From Symsagittifera roscoffensis (taxonomy: Eukaryota > Xenacoelomorpha > Acoela > Convolutidae), in the NCBI RefSeq assembly GCF_963678635.1, contig NC_087062.1:63091253-63155252 (forward strand): a stretch of 64,000 nt of DNA, given 5' to 3'. A program made the position numbers and the translations under genes. Positions 30,082-43,164 of the stretch are shown here, one piece after another; positions within the stretch are counted from its first letter, which is position 1; the number at the start of each line of letters is the position of its first letter. The notes under the pieces are model-generated. The model worked only from the letters and a program-made list of their open reading frames with translations. It was not told where the DNA came from and ran no database searches.

Positions 30082-31329
30082 ATTTTTATAGAAGGAATTT
30101 ATGAAGCTGTGGCTTTCGCACATCGTACAATTTTTCAAAGCGGCATTTAACATAAAACTGCAGTTCTCAAACATCGTGAAGCTAGTTTTTTTAAAAAACA
30201 AAGTTTTGATTTCAAATTAAATCAAGAATCATGGAGTTTAAACCATATAGTTTCAAGAAGTATAATCATAGAGTTTAAAGAAGTTTTTTATATATATTTG
30301 CTCAGCATATATCAAGTGTTCAATTGTTTTGATATTGTCATGTTAAACAGAGAAAGTTTGTGCCCCCTCCTGAAGAGATTCAAAGTTGCACTGGCTCAAC
30401 GAAAATGTCACGACGCCTTCTTTTCTTTTAGAGTTCACAAACTTGGTCATATCTTGTTCGCACATTTCATTACCATTTTCCCTTACTCCTTTTCTGGCTA
30501 GAATGTGATCGAGTCGTGAATCAAGAAGCCGTTTGACACGATTAGAGTTCGACGCGAAGAATTCGTAACACCGCCGTCGGAAGTAGTAGCTGCTCGCCAA
30601 ATAGAGCACTGGGTTCAGGGCAAAGTGTATGACATAGCTCATGTAGAGAATACTCCCTACCTTGTTCACCTCCTAAAAATATTTAGTCTTAATTAGTCCT
30701 AAAATAAGTTAGTGTCAATTACATAGCATTTACGAAAATTTTTGTGAGGAAAGGAACCGATCGCGGTTTATTATACTTATCACTGCGAACCGTTGTTGCT
30801 CACTCATTTTCATAATCGTAATTTGAAATTCGAAATTTGAACCCTATTTGAACTTAATTCGAGCAGTCAAATAAGTGACAACGCAAAAAAAAATTGCTTC
30901 TGGGCGAAGCGGATTTGTTGCTCTTTTAGCGGATTTGTTTCCAGATTACAACAGAACAATATCGATTGTTTGAATCATCAAACTGAGGAGCAAAAAACTT
31001 CTCGATAAAAAAGTTTGTTAGATTCCATGACCTACTTTTGAAAATGAATCTATTATTGAGACAATTCAGAATCCTGCAGATTTATTCATAATGAAAAATT
31101 GCATGCAGGAAAAATTTGATCTTTTCACTGAAAAAACTTAGCCAATAAATAGAAGTAAGCAATAAAGCCAAACATGAAATACTCTTAAAACAATACATCA
31201 ATACAGGACACGGACACAGTCAATTATCACAGTTTTACATTGCCTGAAAAAGTGCTAAGAAAGTAAATGCATAACTTCGAAAACTAGAGAGTAAAAAAAT
31301 AGACAAAGCATAAAACCAAAATCAATAAA
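29146..31329. repeat. 2.18-kb tandem repeat, unit 1
   Basis: The unit runs from inside the mini-Polinton left TIR past the GPCR last exon. Unit 2 is 31330-33513. The junction shares TATATTGAAATC. The second 11.8-kb copy has only one unit. Confidence 0.9.
30343..30672 (-). pseudogene. GPCR last exon (TM7 and tail), duplicate copy
   Basis: The exon starts GAGGTGAAC after an acceptor ending TTTTTAG. It encodes TM7 with the class A NPxxY motif (ALNPVLYLASSYYF), a helix-8-like FRRRCYEFF, and a Ser/Lys-rich tail, ending at TAA (30343-30345). It is intact as an exon, but it lies downstream of two equivalent copies, so it is probably not used in the normal transcript. Confidence 0.65.
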
Positions 31330-33513
31330 TATATTGAAATCAAAATTGTATGCTGATTGGTGTCATGGTAAGACAATGGTAAGAGTTCTGCAAAAATTTT
31401 TCCCATGTTCCATTGTCTCAGCATGTTACCAATAAACACTCTCTGGTTTTTTATGTAAATTCTACTCATAAACAACATAATTTTGAACCAATTATTTTAC
31501 GTGTCCGATTTTTTTGCAAAAAATCTCGCGATTTCCATTCAAAAACTAAAAAGAAACTATTGGCTATTTTTACCCAAAAAACAACCCAAGATGATCGAGT
31601 TCATGCAAGAAGTTTGAGTTCATGAGAACTGATGCAGTGTAGTTATAGTATAGGCTACTCAGTGTTTTATTGATTTTATGAAAAAATTCTATAAAGTTGC
31701 TGTAAATTTTTATAAGATGCAGTGATTTTTAAACTTTCCTTGCTTAATTTTTTTCTCAACAACCTCGATTCTTTTTTTCACTTTTCAGGAGGTTTCAACA
31801 AAGTTGTTGCAATCTGTAACACTCTACAAAAGCTAAAAATCAAAATTGGTCATCGAAGTTTTATTTTTTGAAAATAAAAACTAAGAAAATCTCATTTTTT
31901 CTGCAAAAACTCTTCCCTGTTCCATTGTTTTAGCATGCTACCAATAAATTTTCTATGGTTTTTTATGCACACACTACTCATAAAACATAACAATTTTTTA
32001 CCAATTATTTTACGTGCCCGTTACGAATAAACCAATTATTCTAGAGATTTCCATTCAAAAACCACAAAAAAAAACTATTTTATCCTACCAATCTCTTACC
32101 ATGACACATAGACTGAAACCTTACCAACTCTATTCCTTATTCAAACACATTATAGACTCTATAACCAATTTCAATACATAGCGCGGCAGACTGTAAATGT
32201 ATAACGCATGTAATGCATGAGGTCTGCCCCACCCCTTCCCCCTCTGCTCAGCCCCAACATTTTCGATTTTTATAGAAGGAATTTATGAAGCTGTGGCTTT
32301 CGCACATCGTACAAATTTTCAAAGCGGCATTTAACATAAAACTGCAGTTCTCAAACATCGTGAAGCTAGTTTTTTATAAAAACAAAGTTTTGATTTCAAA
32401 TTAAATCAAGAATCATGGAGTTTAAACCATATAGTTTCAAGAAGTATAATCATAGAGTTTAAAGAAGTTTTTTATATATATTTGCTCAGCATATATCAAG
32501 TGTTCAATTGTTTTGATATTGTCATGTTAAACAGAAAAAGTTTGTGCCCCCTCCTGAAGAGATTCAAAGTTGCACTGGCTCAACGAAAATGTCACGACGC
32601 CTTCTTTTCTTTTAGAGTTCACAAACTTGGTCATATCTTGTTCGCACATTTCATTAACACTTTCCCTTACTCCTTTTCTGGCTAGAATGTGATCGAGTCG
32701 TGAAGCGAGAAGCCGTTTGACACGATTAGAGTTCGACGCTAAGAATTCGTAACACCGCCGTCGGAAGTAGTAGCTGCTCGCCAAATAGAGCACTGGGTTC
32801 AGGGCAAAGTGTATGACATAGCTCATGTAGAGAATACTCCCTACCTTGTTCACCTCCTAAAAATATTTAGTCTTAATTAGTCCTAAAATAAGTTAGTGTC
32901 AATTACATAGCATTTACGAAAATTTTTGTGAGGAAAGGAACCGATCGCGGTTTATTATACTTATCACTGCGAACCGTTGTTGCTCACTCATTTTCATAAT
33001 CGTAATTTGAAATTCGAAATTTGAACCCTATTTGAACTTAATTCGAGCAGTCAAATAAGTGACAACGCAAAAAAACTTGCTTCTGGGCGAAGCGGATTTG
33101 TGGTTCTTTTAGCGGATTTGTTTCCAGATTACAACAGAACAATATCGATTGTTTGAATCATCAAACTGAGGAGCAAAAAACTTCTCGATAAAAAAGTTTG
33201 TTAGATTCCGTGACCTACTTTTGAAAATTAATCTATTATTGAGACAATTCAGAATCCTGCAGATTTATTCATAATGAAAAATTGCATGCAGGAAAAATTT
33301 GATCTTTTCACTGAAAAATCTTAGCCAATAAATAGAAGTAAGCAATAAACCCAAACATGAAATACTCTTAAAACAATACATCAATACAGGACACGGACAC
33401 AGTCAATTATCACAGTTTTACATTGCCTGTAAAAGTGCTAAGAAAGTAAATGCATAACGTCGAAAACTAGAGAGTAAAAAAATAGACAAAGCATAAAACC
33501 AAAATCAATAAAT
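31330..33513. repeat. 2.18-kb tandem repeat, unit 2
   Basis: The direct repeat of 29146-31329. It carries the right part of the mini-Polinton (to about 32265) and another GPCR last exon. Confidence 0.9.
32527..32856 (-). pseudogene. GPCR last exon, second duplicate copy
   Basis: As at 30343-30672, with a few substitutions and an intact acceptor and stop. Confidence 0.65.
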
Positions 33514-34715
33514 ATATGTTTTTTGAATTTACGAAAATATGTGCCGAAAAATCAAGGGTTACTATTCTTTGACCCAATTCAACTTTTCATTAAAAATAAG
33601 TGACAAAAATTTGTATGCTATCCGAATGGTATCTATTTGCAAAGCTTAAAAATGGAAAGATATTTATTTTTTGATCATTTTTGTGAGCTTCTGGGGTTCG
33701 AAAACGCCATTTTGGCCAGATTGCAATCTTTTCATTTTTGAAATTGAACCAGGCAGTTGCAGCGAATTTAACCACCTCAAAAAACCTCCAAACTCAGTTC
33801 AGGCATTGGCGTCCGTTTCGTTTGTAAGCAGACACAAAAAGTATCACTTCGTATCAGAATGAAAAAATTTTACTTGCATTCGATGGGTAATTTTTAGCAG
33901 GATTCCAAAGTAGATTTGTTGAAATTATTGAAGTCTTTGGTTGTTTTTGAATTTATTGTGTTTTTTTGGGGTTGCAGTTTTGGGATAGCTCATGTGCACT
34001 ATTTTTACAAAATTTTTATCAATTGTTTGTCCAGCCCCGCCAAATTGACGGCTCGGAAATCATTCCAAATTGAATTGAAACAAGCTATTAGGTCAACAAA
34101 CTTTGACTAGACGCAAAACTTATAAAACTATTCGTTGCGAGCACGACACTGAGCAGAGCAAACCAAACATGAAAAAACTTGAACTAAGGATGGTATTGTA
34201 TTAGTTAGAAAAAAAACAAATTTTAATTGATTAATTAAGTTCAGATTATTTAGGTCAATAGAAAAATTTACATTGACGCAGTCATCAATCAACCAATCTG
34301 GCATGTGGGGAGTTCCCCCATTCTGGCAAAATCACACAAATCCAACCAACGCCATGGGAAGACATACACTTCAACTGACACTGATATCTTTAGAAAATAT
34401 CAAACAAGAGAAACTCTGAAATCGTTGAAACTTGAAGGCCCATAGCGTTGGTTGGCGAACAACAAAAAAATCAGCTTCAGCAAAAGTTGAACGTCTAGCT
34501 GAAAACTTAGAAGAGAAAAGAAGACTCGATCAAAGTGAAAACTTGTAACGAAAATTTCAGTTAAGTGCGCTTGTAAGAAGCCGACAAGATAATCTACTCA
34601 ATGCTATAATTGGCATCAGATAACGAGAGGAAGCGTATATTTGCCCAGAAACTCACCAAGGTAAAGTCCTTCGGAGTGATTTAGGAAAACTATAGAATTA
34701 CCTCAACCAAGCATT
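33514..34715. other. Flank, no gene; empty hAT target site
   Basis: The sequence matches 43165-44801. Near 34367-34374 (CTTCAACT) it has the uninterrupted site that in the second copy (44004-44455) is split by a hAT MITE. Confidence 0.7.
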
Positions 34716-34775
34716 GTAGGTCTGAACAGGTCGACTAAAAAATTACCTCAACCAAGCATTGTAGGTCTAAAAAAG
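34716..34775. repeat. Duplication junction with templated insertion
   Basis: Flank sequence ending AACCAAGCATT joins GTAGGTCTGAACAGGT (Polinton). It then returns to a second AATTACCTCAACCAAGCATT plus GTAGGTCT before entering the Polinton copy for good. Short back-and-forth copying like this is typical of replication-based template switching. Confidence 0.8.
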
Positions 34776-35658
34776 TAGGTCTGAACAGGTTGTTTTCCAG
34801 GGGTAGAGCTGCGTACGGTTCTGTGCGAAACTTGAGTAAAGCAAGCGTGTGTCAAAAAAGAAAGTAGAACAGTTTTTACAAACCAAAACAACGTATACAA
34901 AACTTGGTCCCCCAATCAGACGTTTCCGAAAGCTTTTTCAAAATATATCAATGAAATTTGGTGTATGGATTTGGCATTTGTGGAAAAACTAGCGAGTCAA
35001 AACAAGGGAGTCAAATATTTATTGGTTGCTGTTGATGTTTTTTTTTGCAATTTGAGAGAGTTCGAACCATGAAAAATAATATTGCTAAAGACATACTGCA
35101 AGCTTTCAAAAAAATGATTTCTCGAAAAAACACTGCTGAAAAACTTTGTGTTGATAAAGTAACAGAATATGGAAAAACTTTCAAACAATTAGCATAGAAA
35201 AAAACATTGAAGTTTACTCGACAATGAGTGAAACAAAAGCTGCATTTGCAGAGAGAGCCATTGAACTATTAAAACACATTATTTACCGCTACATAGAAGA
35301 TCACGGTGAAAAATTCATTCACTAGTTGCCGCTTTTTGTGTCTACAATGAATTGTCACATCAAAAGATCTATTGCAAAATCACCTAGTGATGTCAAGAAT
35401 TTTGATTTCCTCTCAATTCTGTACAATAAACCTCTAACAAGGTATAGGAAACTATAACTCAAAGTTGGAGACAGAGTGAGAATTTCGAGGAATGATATTC
35501 CGTTCCGAAAAGGATACAAACCACAATTTATAGATGAAATTTTTGAAATTTCGGCAAAATCTACTAAAAAGTCTCCAATATACATCATCAAAGTTCTTGA
35601 AAAAGAAGAAATTCTGGGAAAATTTTATGAAAAAGAGCTGAGAAAAAGTTCAGATTAA
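34773..35658 (+). pseudogene. Polinton integrase, copy 2 (5' truncated)
   Basis: It lacks the first 20 or so codons because the duplication starts inside the gene. It keeps the DDE pieces (WCMDLAFVE-like with Asp changed to Glu after the first motif; VDKVTEYG; AAFAERAIE) and the C-terminal block RISRNDIPFRKGYKPQF. A deletion of about 9 bases near 34935 and several stops are present. Confidence 0.88.
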
Positions 35659-35701
35659 AGGTAAATCATTTTTTAAACTAAATTTCTATAAATCAGTTGT
35701 C

Positions 35702-36535
35702 ATGGATTCTTTTACTATTGAGTTAGTTTCCAACGCTTCTTTCAATTGTTATCCGAGTAACAGTCTTAGTTCTTTTACAAACTTTCTACGCGATCAAATA
35801 CATTTGAAAGGAGAATGGGAGGTTGCTATTTCAGAAATAACTTACCCCTCTTTGTACCAAAATGTTACTGAGGGAAAAATTACATTCGTAGATGGTAGAG
35901 AAAGTTTTGAGGAGAAAAGAAAGATTGGACCGATGCATATGGAACCAGGATTGTAGCCAACTATTGTTGATATAGTTGTAGCCATGAACAACAAAAATCG
36001 GGAACGTCTAGGTGCTCAAGCTTTTGAATATAATGGAATCTATGTATCAGAAAAGGTATATAAAATTACTCAAAAGGTTGCCGTTCATTTACCTGAGAAT
36101 CAATCAGTGTATATTATTCAAAGTTCTGACTTGAGTTACATTTTTGGTTGTGATTTAATACAAAAACAAACAGGGGTTATTATGAAAGGAAAAGGACCAC
36201 CTTATCCTCAGTATTCCTACGACATTATAAGAATACATTCTTTGATGATATATAGTGATATTATAGAATAAAACATAGTCGGTGCTACAAAAACTCCATT
36301 TTTGCGTTGTATTCCATTCATCTCCAAAGTAAAAGTTGGAGATATAATTTCTACAGGACAGTACATGAATTATCAGTCTTTTACAAGTTTACAGTTCAAA
36401 AAACTATTGAAAAATTTTTTCCATAGCATCAAGATAGAAATAAGAGATAGTACCGGTAAAAAAATTCCTTCTGTGTCCGTAGGAATTACTCGAGTTGTTC
36501 TCTTGTTCCGCAAGATTTCGAATAATCATTTTTGA
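35702..36535 (+). pseudogene. PY-type Polinton protein, copy 2
   Basis: Same frame and the same two stops as copy 1 (after EPGL and after SDIIE), with a few substitutions. Confidence 0.75.
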
Positions 36536-36552
36536 TTTAAACTTCATAAGAA

Positions 36553-36927
36553 ATGGTTGCTCAAAATTTATCTGATTTCCCGATTTTTTGAGGACATGCA
36601 AGACAGCGTGGAAAAGGTTTGGGAGCTTTTGCGCAAAGTCTTGGGAGAACTGCAATCCCCTTTATTAAAAAATATATAATCTCAGCTGCGAGAAGAATTG
36701 GGGCAGATTTGTTTGAAATTGCTGCTCCAGAGATTGGGGAAATTGTTAGTGGACGTAATCAACTCAAAACATTTGCAAAAGATGTGGGAACAAAAACAGT
36801 TCGGAAACAATTGGGAGGTGGAAAAAAGAATTAAGAACGTAGAACTGGTGGAACCAGATCCATTTCTCGAAAAAGTAGATCGAAAAACAGTCGCTCTCGC
36901 AAAGACATTTTTGACAATAGAAAATGA
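36553..36927 (+). pseudogene. Basic core-like (pX-like) protein, copy 2
   Basis: Without the 11-bp gain of copy 1, the frame here is continuous apart from the TGA after SDFPIF and the TAA after GGGKKN. The tail ends in ATGA overlap with the capsid gene. Confidence 0.68.
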
Positions 36928-38227
36928 GTGTAAACCAAAGTCATTTTTGGTACGGGGCTTTTAGAAATTCTTCATTGGAGACTTTTGATAAAGTCCCAGT
37001 TTTGGAAACAATTATGTCATCTTACACACAAGGAGTATTCCCCAGCACTTCTCTAGATGAAAGCAGTATTGAGTTTGAAATTGAAACAGATCGCAACATC
37101 TACTTGGATATGCGTGATACCCATCTTGGTTTTAAGCTTCATTTATTCAAAGGAAGATTGTTCGATGCTTTCAAAAAATAAAAAGCAGAACATAAAGCAA
37201 AATCGGAGGAAGATTCAGATGAGGAACCTCAAACTTACTTAACTTATGTAAACAATCTACTACATTCTCTGTTCTTCAACCGTGAAGTTTATTTTAACAA
37301 TACAATGGTTTACAACGCCAGTGGTTTACATCCTCATAAGGCACAAATGTCGAACGAATTTAACTCGTCAGCAGTGAGAAATGAAGCAATATTTGCTTGT
37401 CATGGATACAGTTTTGAACATTATCCTGATGCTTTTGATATGCATCCATTCACTGATAGAGCAAATTCCTTAGAAACAGGGATAACTTTTTCACTCTATG
37501 GGATGCTCGTCATTGATTTGTTTACTTGCAAAAAATTGATGCTGCCAAATACCAAAGTTCGAATTAAACTTATTCGAGCTATACCTAATTTTTACATGCT
37601 ATCTGATAACCCAAATGTCAGTCTGAAAATTGTTGACTGTTCGCTGTTTACTAGAAGAGTTCTAGTTGCTGAACCTAATCATCATAACTTGCAATGGAAT
37701 CTGGAAAGAGAACCTGCTCAATACAATTACATGGAAACTATAGCAAGAACCTTTATCATTCCATCTGGTCAAAACCAGTTCATTCAAGAAAATATTTTCA
37801 ATAACGCTCCAATAAGGAGAATAGCTGCTGCAATGAATACAAATTCAACTGCTGCAGGATCTTTTCATGAAAACCCTTTCAGCTATCAGACATTTCATTT
37901 AAGAGGACTTATTCGGGGTGGAAGAGCAATTGTTTCATTAGATACAACTTCTCCTTGTCGACCTTGTGTTACAACAATGAAAGCATTGCAGTTTAATGAA
38001 GAATTCCCAGCTCTTCCTATGGAAGATTTTCAAAATCACTACTTTCTAGTTTTCGATTTGACTTCACTACAGAACAGTTGCATTATCCAGAACTTAGTGG
38101 AGAAAGCTTGAGATTAGAAATGTTTTTCCAGTTTCCCTAGGAGCAAGTAACGAAAGTGATAGTCTTGGGAGAAAGACTATCAAATGTCCAAATCGACAAA
38201 TTTGGAACAGTCGCTAAAAATGGTTAG
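36924..38227 (+). pseudogene. Polinton major capsid protein, copy 2
   Basis: Better preserved than copy 1. From ATG 36924 the frame is continuous to about 38075 except for the single TAA at 37179-37181; the deletion at about 25497 of copy 1 is absent. The C-terminal frameshifts near 38075 and 38140 match copy 1. Confidence 0.9.
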
Positions 38228-38966
38228 TTTTTTTTTGAGTTTTCAGGTTCGTATAAAAGTGTTGTAACTTTTTTGGGATATTCAATGTTTTTGTCTCTGT
38301 ACTATCTATTTTGTTTTTCTTCAGACTTAAATCTCCAGAAAAAGCAGATAATGAATGCTGTTTAATTGAAAACCCAAGAATTTCTTCAACCTAGACTGTA
38401 AACCAGTGTTAAATAATCTTTGTCCAGTTCACAAGTTTTGAGTATGGGACTTTGTTGATTCAATACATAAATCTGCGTAAGTCAACTTTATTTTTTTTCA
38501 ACCTAAATTACCATATCAAACTATATATTTATTTGTTTCAGATGTAAACTAGCTAACAGTTGCAAAGATGGATAATTTTTCACTTCTGTAAACTATTGAA
38601 AGAATTCCTGAATTCAGGTTCAAGTACATGAGATCTTACCCTTCCGATAACGTTCCTCGACTAACAAAATACTCTTTTGCAATTGTTAACTCAGCCCCAA
38701 GCAATGATAGAGGGGAACACTGGATCATGATAGCACGATTGGACAAAACTTACTTTTTTGCTGATTCTTTGGGTCGAAAAAGAACAATATATTCCGTTCT
38801 AACAAATAAGAATTGGCGAATGGTTCTCAGAAAACTACAAAAAACTGATAATTTGTGTGGATTTTACGCAATTTATTCAGCATTTCTTCTTTTTAAATTC
38901 TACCCGAGAAACTTGAATAAAATTCATGATGTACATCTTTTGAATTTTATAAGTAATTTTATGTAA
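38228..38966 (+). pseudogene. Adenain-like cysteine protease, copy 2
   Basis: As copy 1; the open part is 38628-38966 with GEHWI, FADSLG and NLCGFYAIYS. The same intron-like stretches lie upstream. Confidence 0.8.
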
Positions 38967-39001
38967 ATATAAAGTTTTTTATTTGTAAGTGTAACTTATG
39001 G

Positions 39002-39550
39002 CAGTAAATTTACTATATGACGCAGTGATTTATTTATTTTCTTTGTATTTTAAGTTTTTTTTCTCAAATTTTTGACTTTTTTTGAAGTTTCAGTAGGTTT
39101 CAGCTTTGCTTCAAGTAGATAGAAAGTAGATTACCTAATAAATTAGGCAGAATTATAGCTAATCTTATCGTGTTTTGAAGTTTTTTGAAAATACCCAAAA
39201 ACTTACCATTCACTTACCATGTTCCAAAAAACTATTTAAAAGACCTTCATCACACAATCTACACGTAATTAACCTTTGATATTTACAAATTAGATAACAC
39301 GCGCCAAAAATTTTGCGAAAAAAAACAAGACATTTCCACTCAAAAACCAAAAAAAAACGTTTTTTTACCATTATCTTACGATCACACAAACCATAAAACC
39401 TTACCATTGGTATTCCCTATCTTAATACTTTGTAAACTCTATACCCAATCTTAATACGTAGCATCGAAGACCGGAAATCTATAACGTGTCTTAATACATG
39501 GGGTCTTCCATGCTCCCCCCCCCCCCTGATCACCTCCAACATCTACTACT
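39002..39550 (-). repeat. Polinton right TIR, duplicated copy
   Basis: Matches 27203-27754. It is followed by AGTAGC (39551-39556), the duplicated target site. Confidence 0.93.
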
Positions 39551-39556
39551 AGTAGC

Positions 39557-40637
39557 ATAACATAATTTCCTTTCACTTTTCTGCTTACACACTGCAAACA
39601 AAAAATCGCCAAACAATTGAGTTGACCTCCACAGACGGTAAAAGCTCCAAATCTATGGAAAAATACTAGTCATACAAATTTCATGCATTTTGCTGAAAAG
39701 GTATCATCGAGTTTCAAAGAACTTTTCTTTTGTTTTGGCATAACAGTCGGTATATGGTCATAAAAAAAGAAAGCCTCCTGTCCTAAATCCTAAAGTCATT
39801 TGTTCTTCGCCTGCTCATTAATTCGCCTGCTCGCTCTTTTTTTCGCGAAAAATTAATAATAGTGTAAAACAACACCTACATACTTCAATTATTCTTTCTT
39901 TCGACTATATCACAAAATGATGAGAAAGACCAACAGCGTGAATAGTTTTTTTTTGCACTTTTTTTACTCCACTAACAACTTTTAAAGGGAACAGTGTCAA
40001 TTAGAAAATAATGTTGAAGCTATTCCTGTCGTGATTTGAATTCTTGATAACAATAAAAAAAGTAATCTAAAAAAAATTGATGTCATTTTGATTCACGAAT
40101 TCTTTTAAATATTTCCAAGTTTGGTGAAGATCGGATAACTTCTCTTCATTTTAACGAAGATTTGTTTCGGATATGAATCTAATGCAAGTTTTAATTACCT
40201 TGAATCCTGTGGCGGTGACCTTTCTTTTGACTTTTTCTCCAATTTTTGAATCGAAGAAAGAGACGGAACAGTTTCCTTGGCGTGGTTTTTTTTTCAAATA
40301 AAATTTGAACAACAACTTGCCGTCTTGAACAATTTTCTAATACCACTTGGAAGGTTTTGAAGTGCTGAGCTTAATTTTGAAAAAAAAATTCAACTGGAAT
40401 TATTTTAGCAAAGGTTTCAAATAAAGTTTGTTGAAAACTTTTCTCTAAACTTTTTTGATGGACGCTTAAAGAAATTCAGACATATCAGGTTCAATCAAGG
40501 TTTTGTGGTCGATGTAGTAATTTGTCTTACCATTTTTAAGAAAAAAAATTATAGAACGCCTAAAATATTTCTGTTCGAAAAAAAATTATAAACCTAAATT
40601 TAGTCTAATCCAATGTACCTTAACAATTCATATAAAT
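39557..40637. other. Flank copy 2, no gene seen
   Basis: Repeat of 27761-28843 with scattered changes. Confidence 0.6.
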
Positions 40638-41874
40638 AGTGGATGTTGGGCTGAGCAAGGGGAGGGGCGTGGAGCAGACTACATGTATTAACATACGTTA
40701 TAGATTTACGGTCTGCCGCGCTATGTTTTAAAACTGAGTATAGAGTCTTAATGTATTAGATCAGGAATAGAATTGGTAACGTTTCAGTGTTTCTGTCATA
40801 GTATGAGAATGGTAAGATAAAGTTTTTTTTTATAAATTTTCCCGTGGATTTTGTATGGAAATCTCAATTTTTTTTGCAATAAAAAGAGGCGCAACATATA
40901 ATTGCTGAAATTTTTTTGGGCATTATTGGTACAGTGTATATTGAAATCAAAATTGTATGCTGATTGGTGTCATGGTAAGACAATGGTAAGAGTTCTGCAA
41001 AAATTCTTCCCATGTTCCATTGTCTCAGCATGTTACCAATAAAGACTCTCTGGTTTTTTATGTACATTCTACTCATAAAACAACACAATTTTGAAACAAT
41101 TATTTTACGTGTCCGATTTTTTTGCAAAAAATCTCGCGATTTCCATTCAAAAACTAAAAAAAAGCTATTAGCTATTTTTACCCAAAAAACAACCCAAGAT
41201 GATCGAGTTCATGCAAGAAGTTTGAGTTCATGAGAACTGATGCAGTGTAGTTATAGTATAGGCTACTCAGTATTTTATTGATTTTATGAAAATATTCTAT
41301 AAAGTTGCTGTAAATTTTTATAAGATGCAGTGATTTTTAAACTTTCCTTGCTTAATTTTTTTCTCAACAACCTCGATTCTTTTTTTCACTTTTCAGGAGG
41401 TTTCAACAAAGTTGTTGCAATCTGTAACACTCTACAAAAGCTAAAAATCAAAATTGGTCATCAAAGTTTTATTTTTTGAAAATAAAAACTAAGAAAATCT
41501 CATTTTTTTTCTGCAAAAACTCTTCCCTGTTCCATTGTTTTAGCATGCTACCAATAAACTTTATATGGTTTTTTATGCACACACTACTCATAAAACATAA
41601 CAATTTTTTACCAATTATTTTACGTGCCCGTTACGAATAAACCAATTATTCTAGAGATTTCCATTCAAAAACCACAAAAAAAACTATTTTATCCTACCAA
41701 TCTCTTACCATGACACATAGACTGAAACCTTACCAACTCTATTCCTTATTCAAACACATTGTAGACTCTATAACCAATTTCAATACATAGCGCGGCAGAC
41801 TGTAAATGTATAACGCATGTAATGCATGAGGTCTGCCCCATCCCTTCCCCCTCTGCTCAGCCCCAACATTTTCG
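40638..41874. mobile_element. TIR-only Polinton derivative, copy 2
   Basis: Repeat of 28844-30081 with the same inverted ends. Confidence 0.7.
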
Positions 41875-42130
41875 ATTTTTATAGAAGGAAATTATGAAGA
41901 TGTGGCTTTCGCACATCGTACAAATTTTCCAAGCGGCATTAAACATAAAATTGCAGTTCTCAAGCATCGTGAAGCTAGTTTAAAAAAAAAGTTTTGATTT
42001 CAAATTAAATCAAGAATCATGGAGTTTAAACCATATAGTTTCAAGAAGTATAATCATAGAGTTTAAAGAAGTTTTTTATATATATTTGCTCAGCATATAT
42101 CAAGTGTTCAATTGTTTTGATATTGTCATG

Positions 42131-42460
42131 TTAAACAGAGAAAGTTTGTGCCCCCTCCTGAAGAGATTCAAAGTTGCACTGGCTCAACGAAAATGTCACG
42201 ACGCCTTCTTTTCTTTTAGAGTTCACAAACTTGGTCATATCTTGTTCGCACATTTCATTACCACTTTCCCTTACTCCTTTTCTGGCTAGAAGTTGATCGA
42301 GTCGTGAAGCGAGAAGCCGTTTGACACGATTAGAGTTCGACGCGAAGAATTCGTAACACCGCCGTCGGAAGTAGTAGCTGCTCGCCATATAGAGCACTGG
42401 GTTCAGGGCAAAGTGTATGACATAGCTCATGTAGAGAATACTCCCTACCTTGTTCACCTC
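42131..42460 (-). CDS. Class A GPCR, last exon (TM7 and C-tail), nearest copy
   Basis: The minus-strand exon begins GAGGTGAAC after an acceptor ending TTTTAG and encodes TM7 with NPVLY (NPxxY motif), a helix-8-like FRRRCYEFF and a cytoplasmic tail ending SLQEGAQTFSV. Of three copies this is the first reached from the upstream exons at 53.8-60.7 kb, so it is the likely functional last exon. Its phase-0 acceptor fits the donor after NVPK in the TM6 exon (53798). It differs from the other copies at a few tail residues (RLDQLLARK). The receptor type looks peptide-receptor-like; the ligand is unknown. Confidence 0.7.
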   Translation of the reverse strand, partial: EVNKVGSILYMSYVIHFALNPVLYMASSYYFRRRCYEFFASNSNRVKRLLASRLDQLLARKGVRESGNEMCEQDMTKFVNSKRKEGVVTFSLSQCNFESLQEGAQTFSV

Positions 42461-43164
42461 CTAAAATAATTTAGTCTTAATTAGTCTTAAAAAAAGTTAG
42501 TGTCAATTACATAGCATTTACGAAAATTTTTGTGAGGAAAGGAACCGATCGCGGTTTATTATACTTATCACTGCGAACCGTTGTTGCTCACTCATTTTTA
42601 TAATCGTAATTTGACATTCAAAATTTGAACCCTATTTCAACTTAATTCGAGCAGTCAAATAAGTGACAACGCAAAAAAATGCTTCTGGGCTAAGCGGATT
42701 TGTTTCTCTTTTAGCGAAATTGTTTCCAGATTACAACAGAACAATATCGATTAAGCTGATCGAATGAACGAATCGTCAAATAAACTGGGGCGCAAAAAAC
42801 CTCTCGATAAAAAAAAGTTTGTTAGATTCCATGACCTACTTTTGAAAAAAAATCTATTATTAAGACAATTCAGAATCCTGCAGATTTATTCATAATAAAA
42901 AATTGCATGCAGGATAAAATTGATCTTTTCACTGAAAAAACTTAAATAGAAGAAGTAAATAGAAGAAGTAAATAGATAGAAAAAGTAAGCAATAAAGCCA
43001 AAACATGAAATACTCTTAAAACAATACATCAATACAGGACATGGTCACAAAAATTATGAGTCAATTATCACAGTTTTCAATTGCCTGAAAAAGTGCCAAG
43101 AAAGTAAATGCATAACGTCGAAAACTAGAGAGTAAAAAAATAGAAAAAGCATAAAACCAAAATC

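Larger units (their letters stand above)
22953..34715. repeat. 11.8-kb tandem duplication, copy 1
   Basis: This runs from inside the Polinton (integrase N-terminus) through the right TIR into about 7 kb of flank. It repeats at 34773-44801 with offsets of about 11.79-11.81 kb, reduced to 9.6 kb beyond the local 2.18-kb duplication. Confidence 0.95.

Noticed and set aside
338-38966. Reassigned stop codons (an alternative genetic code) to explain the many in-frame TAA/TAG/TGA
   Set aside because: The stops fall at positions where the families have different residues (Gln, Tyr, Glu, Trp), all three stop codons occur, and frameshifts are also common. Ordinary decay explains it.
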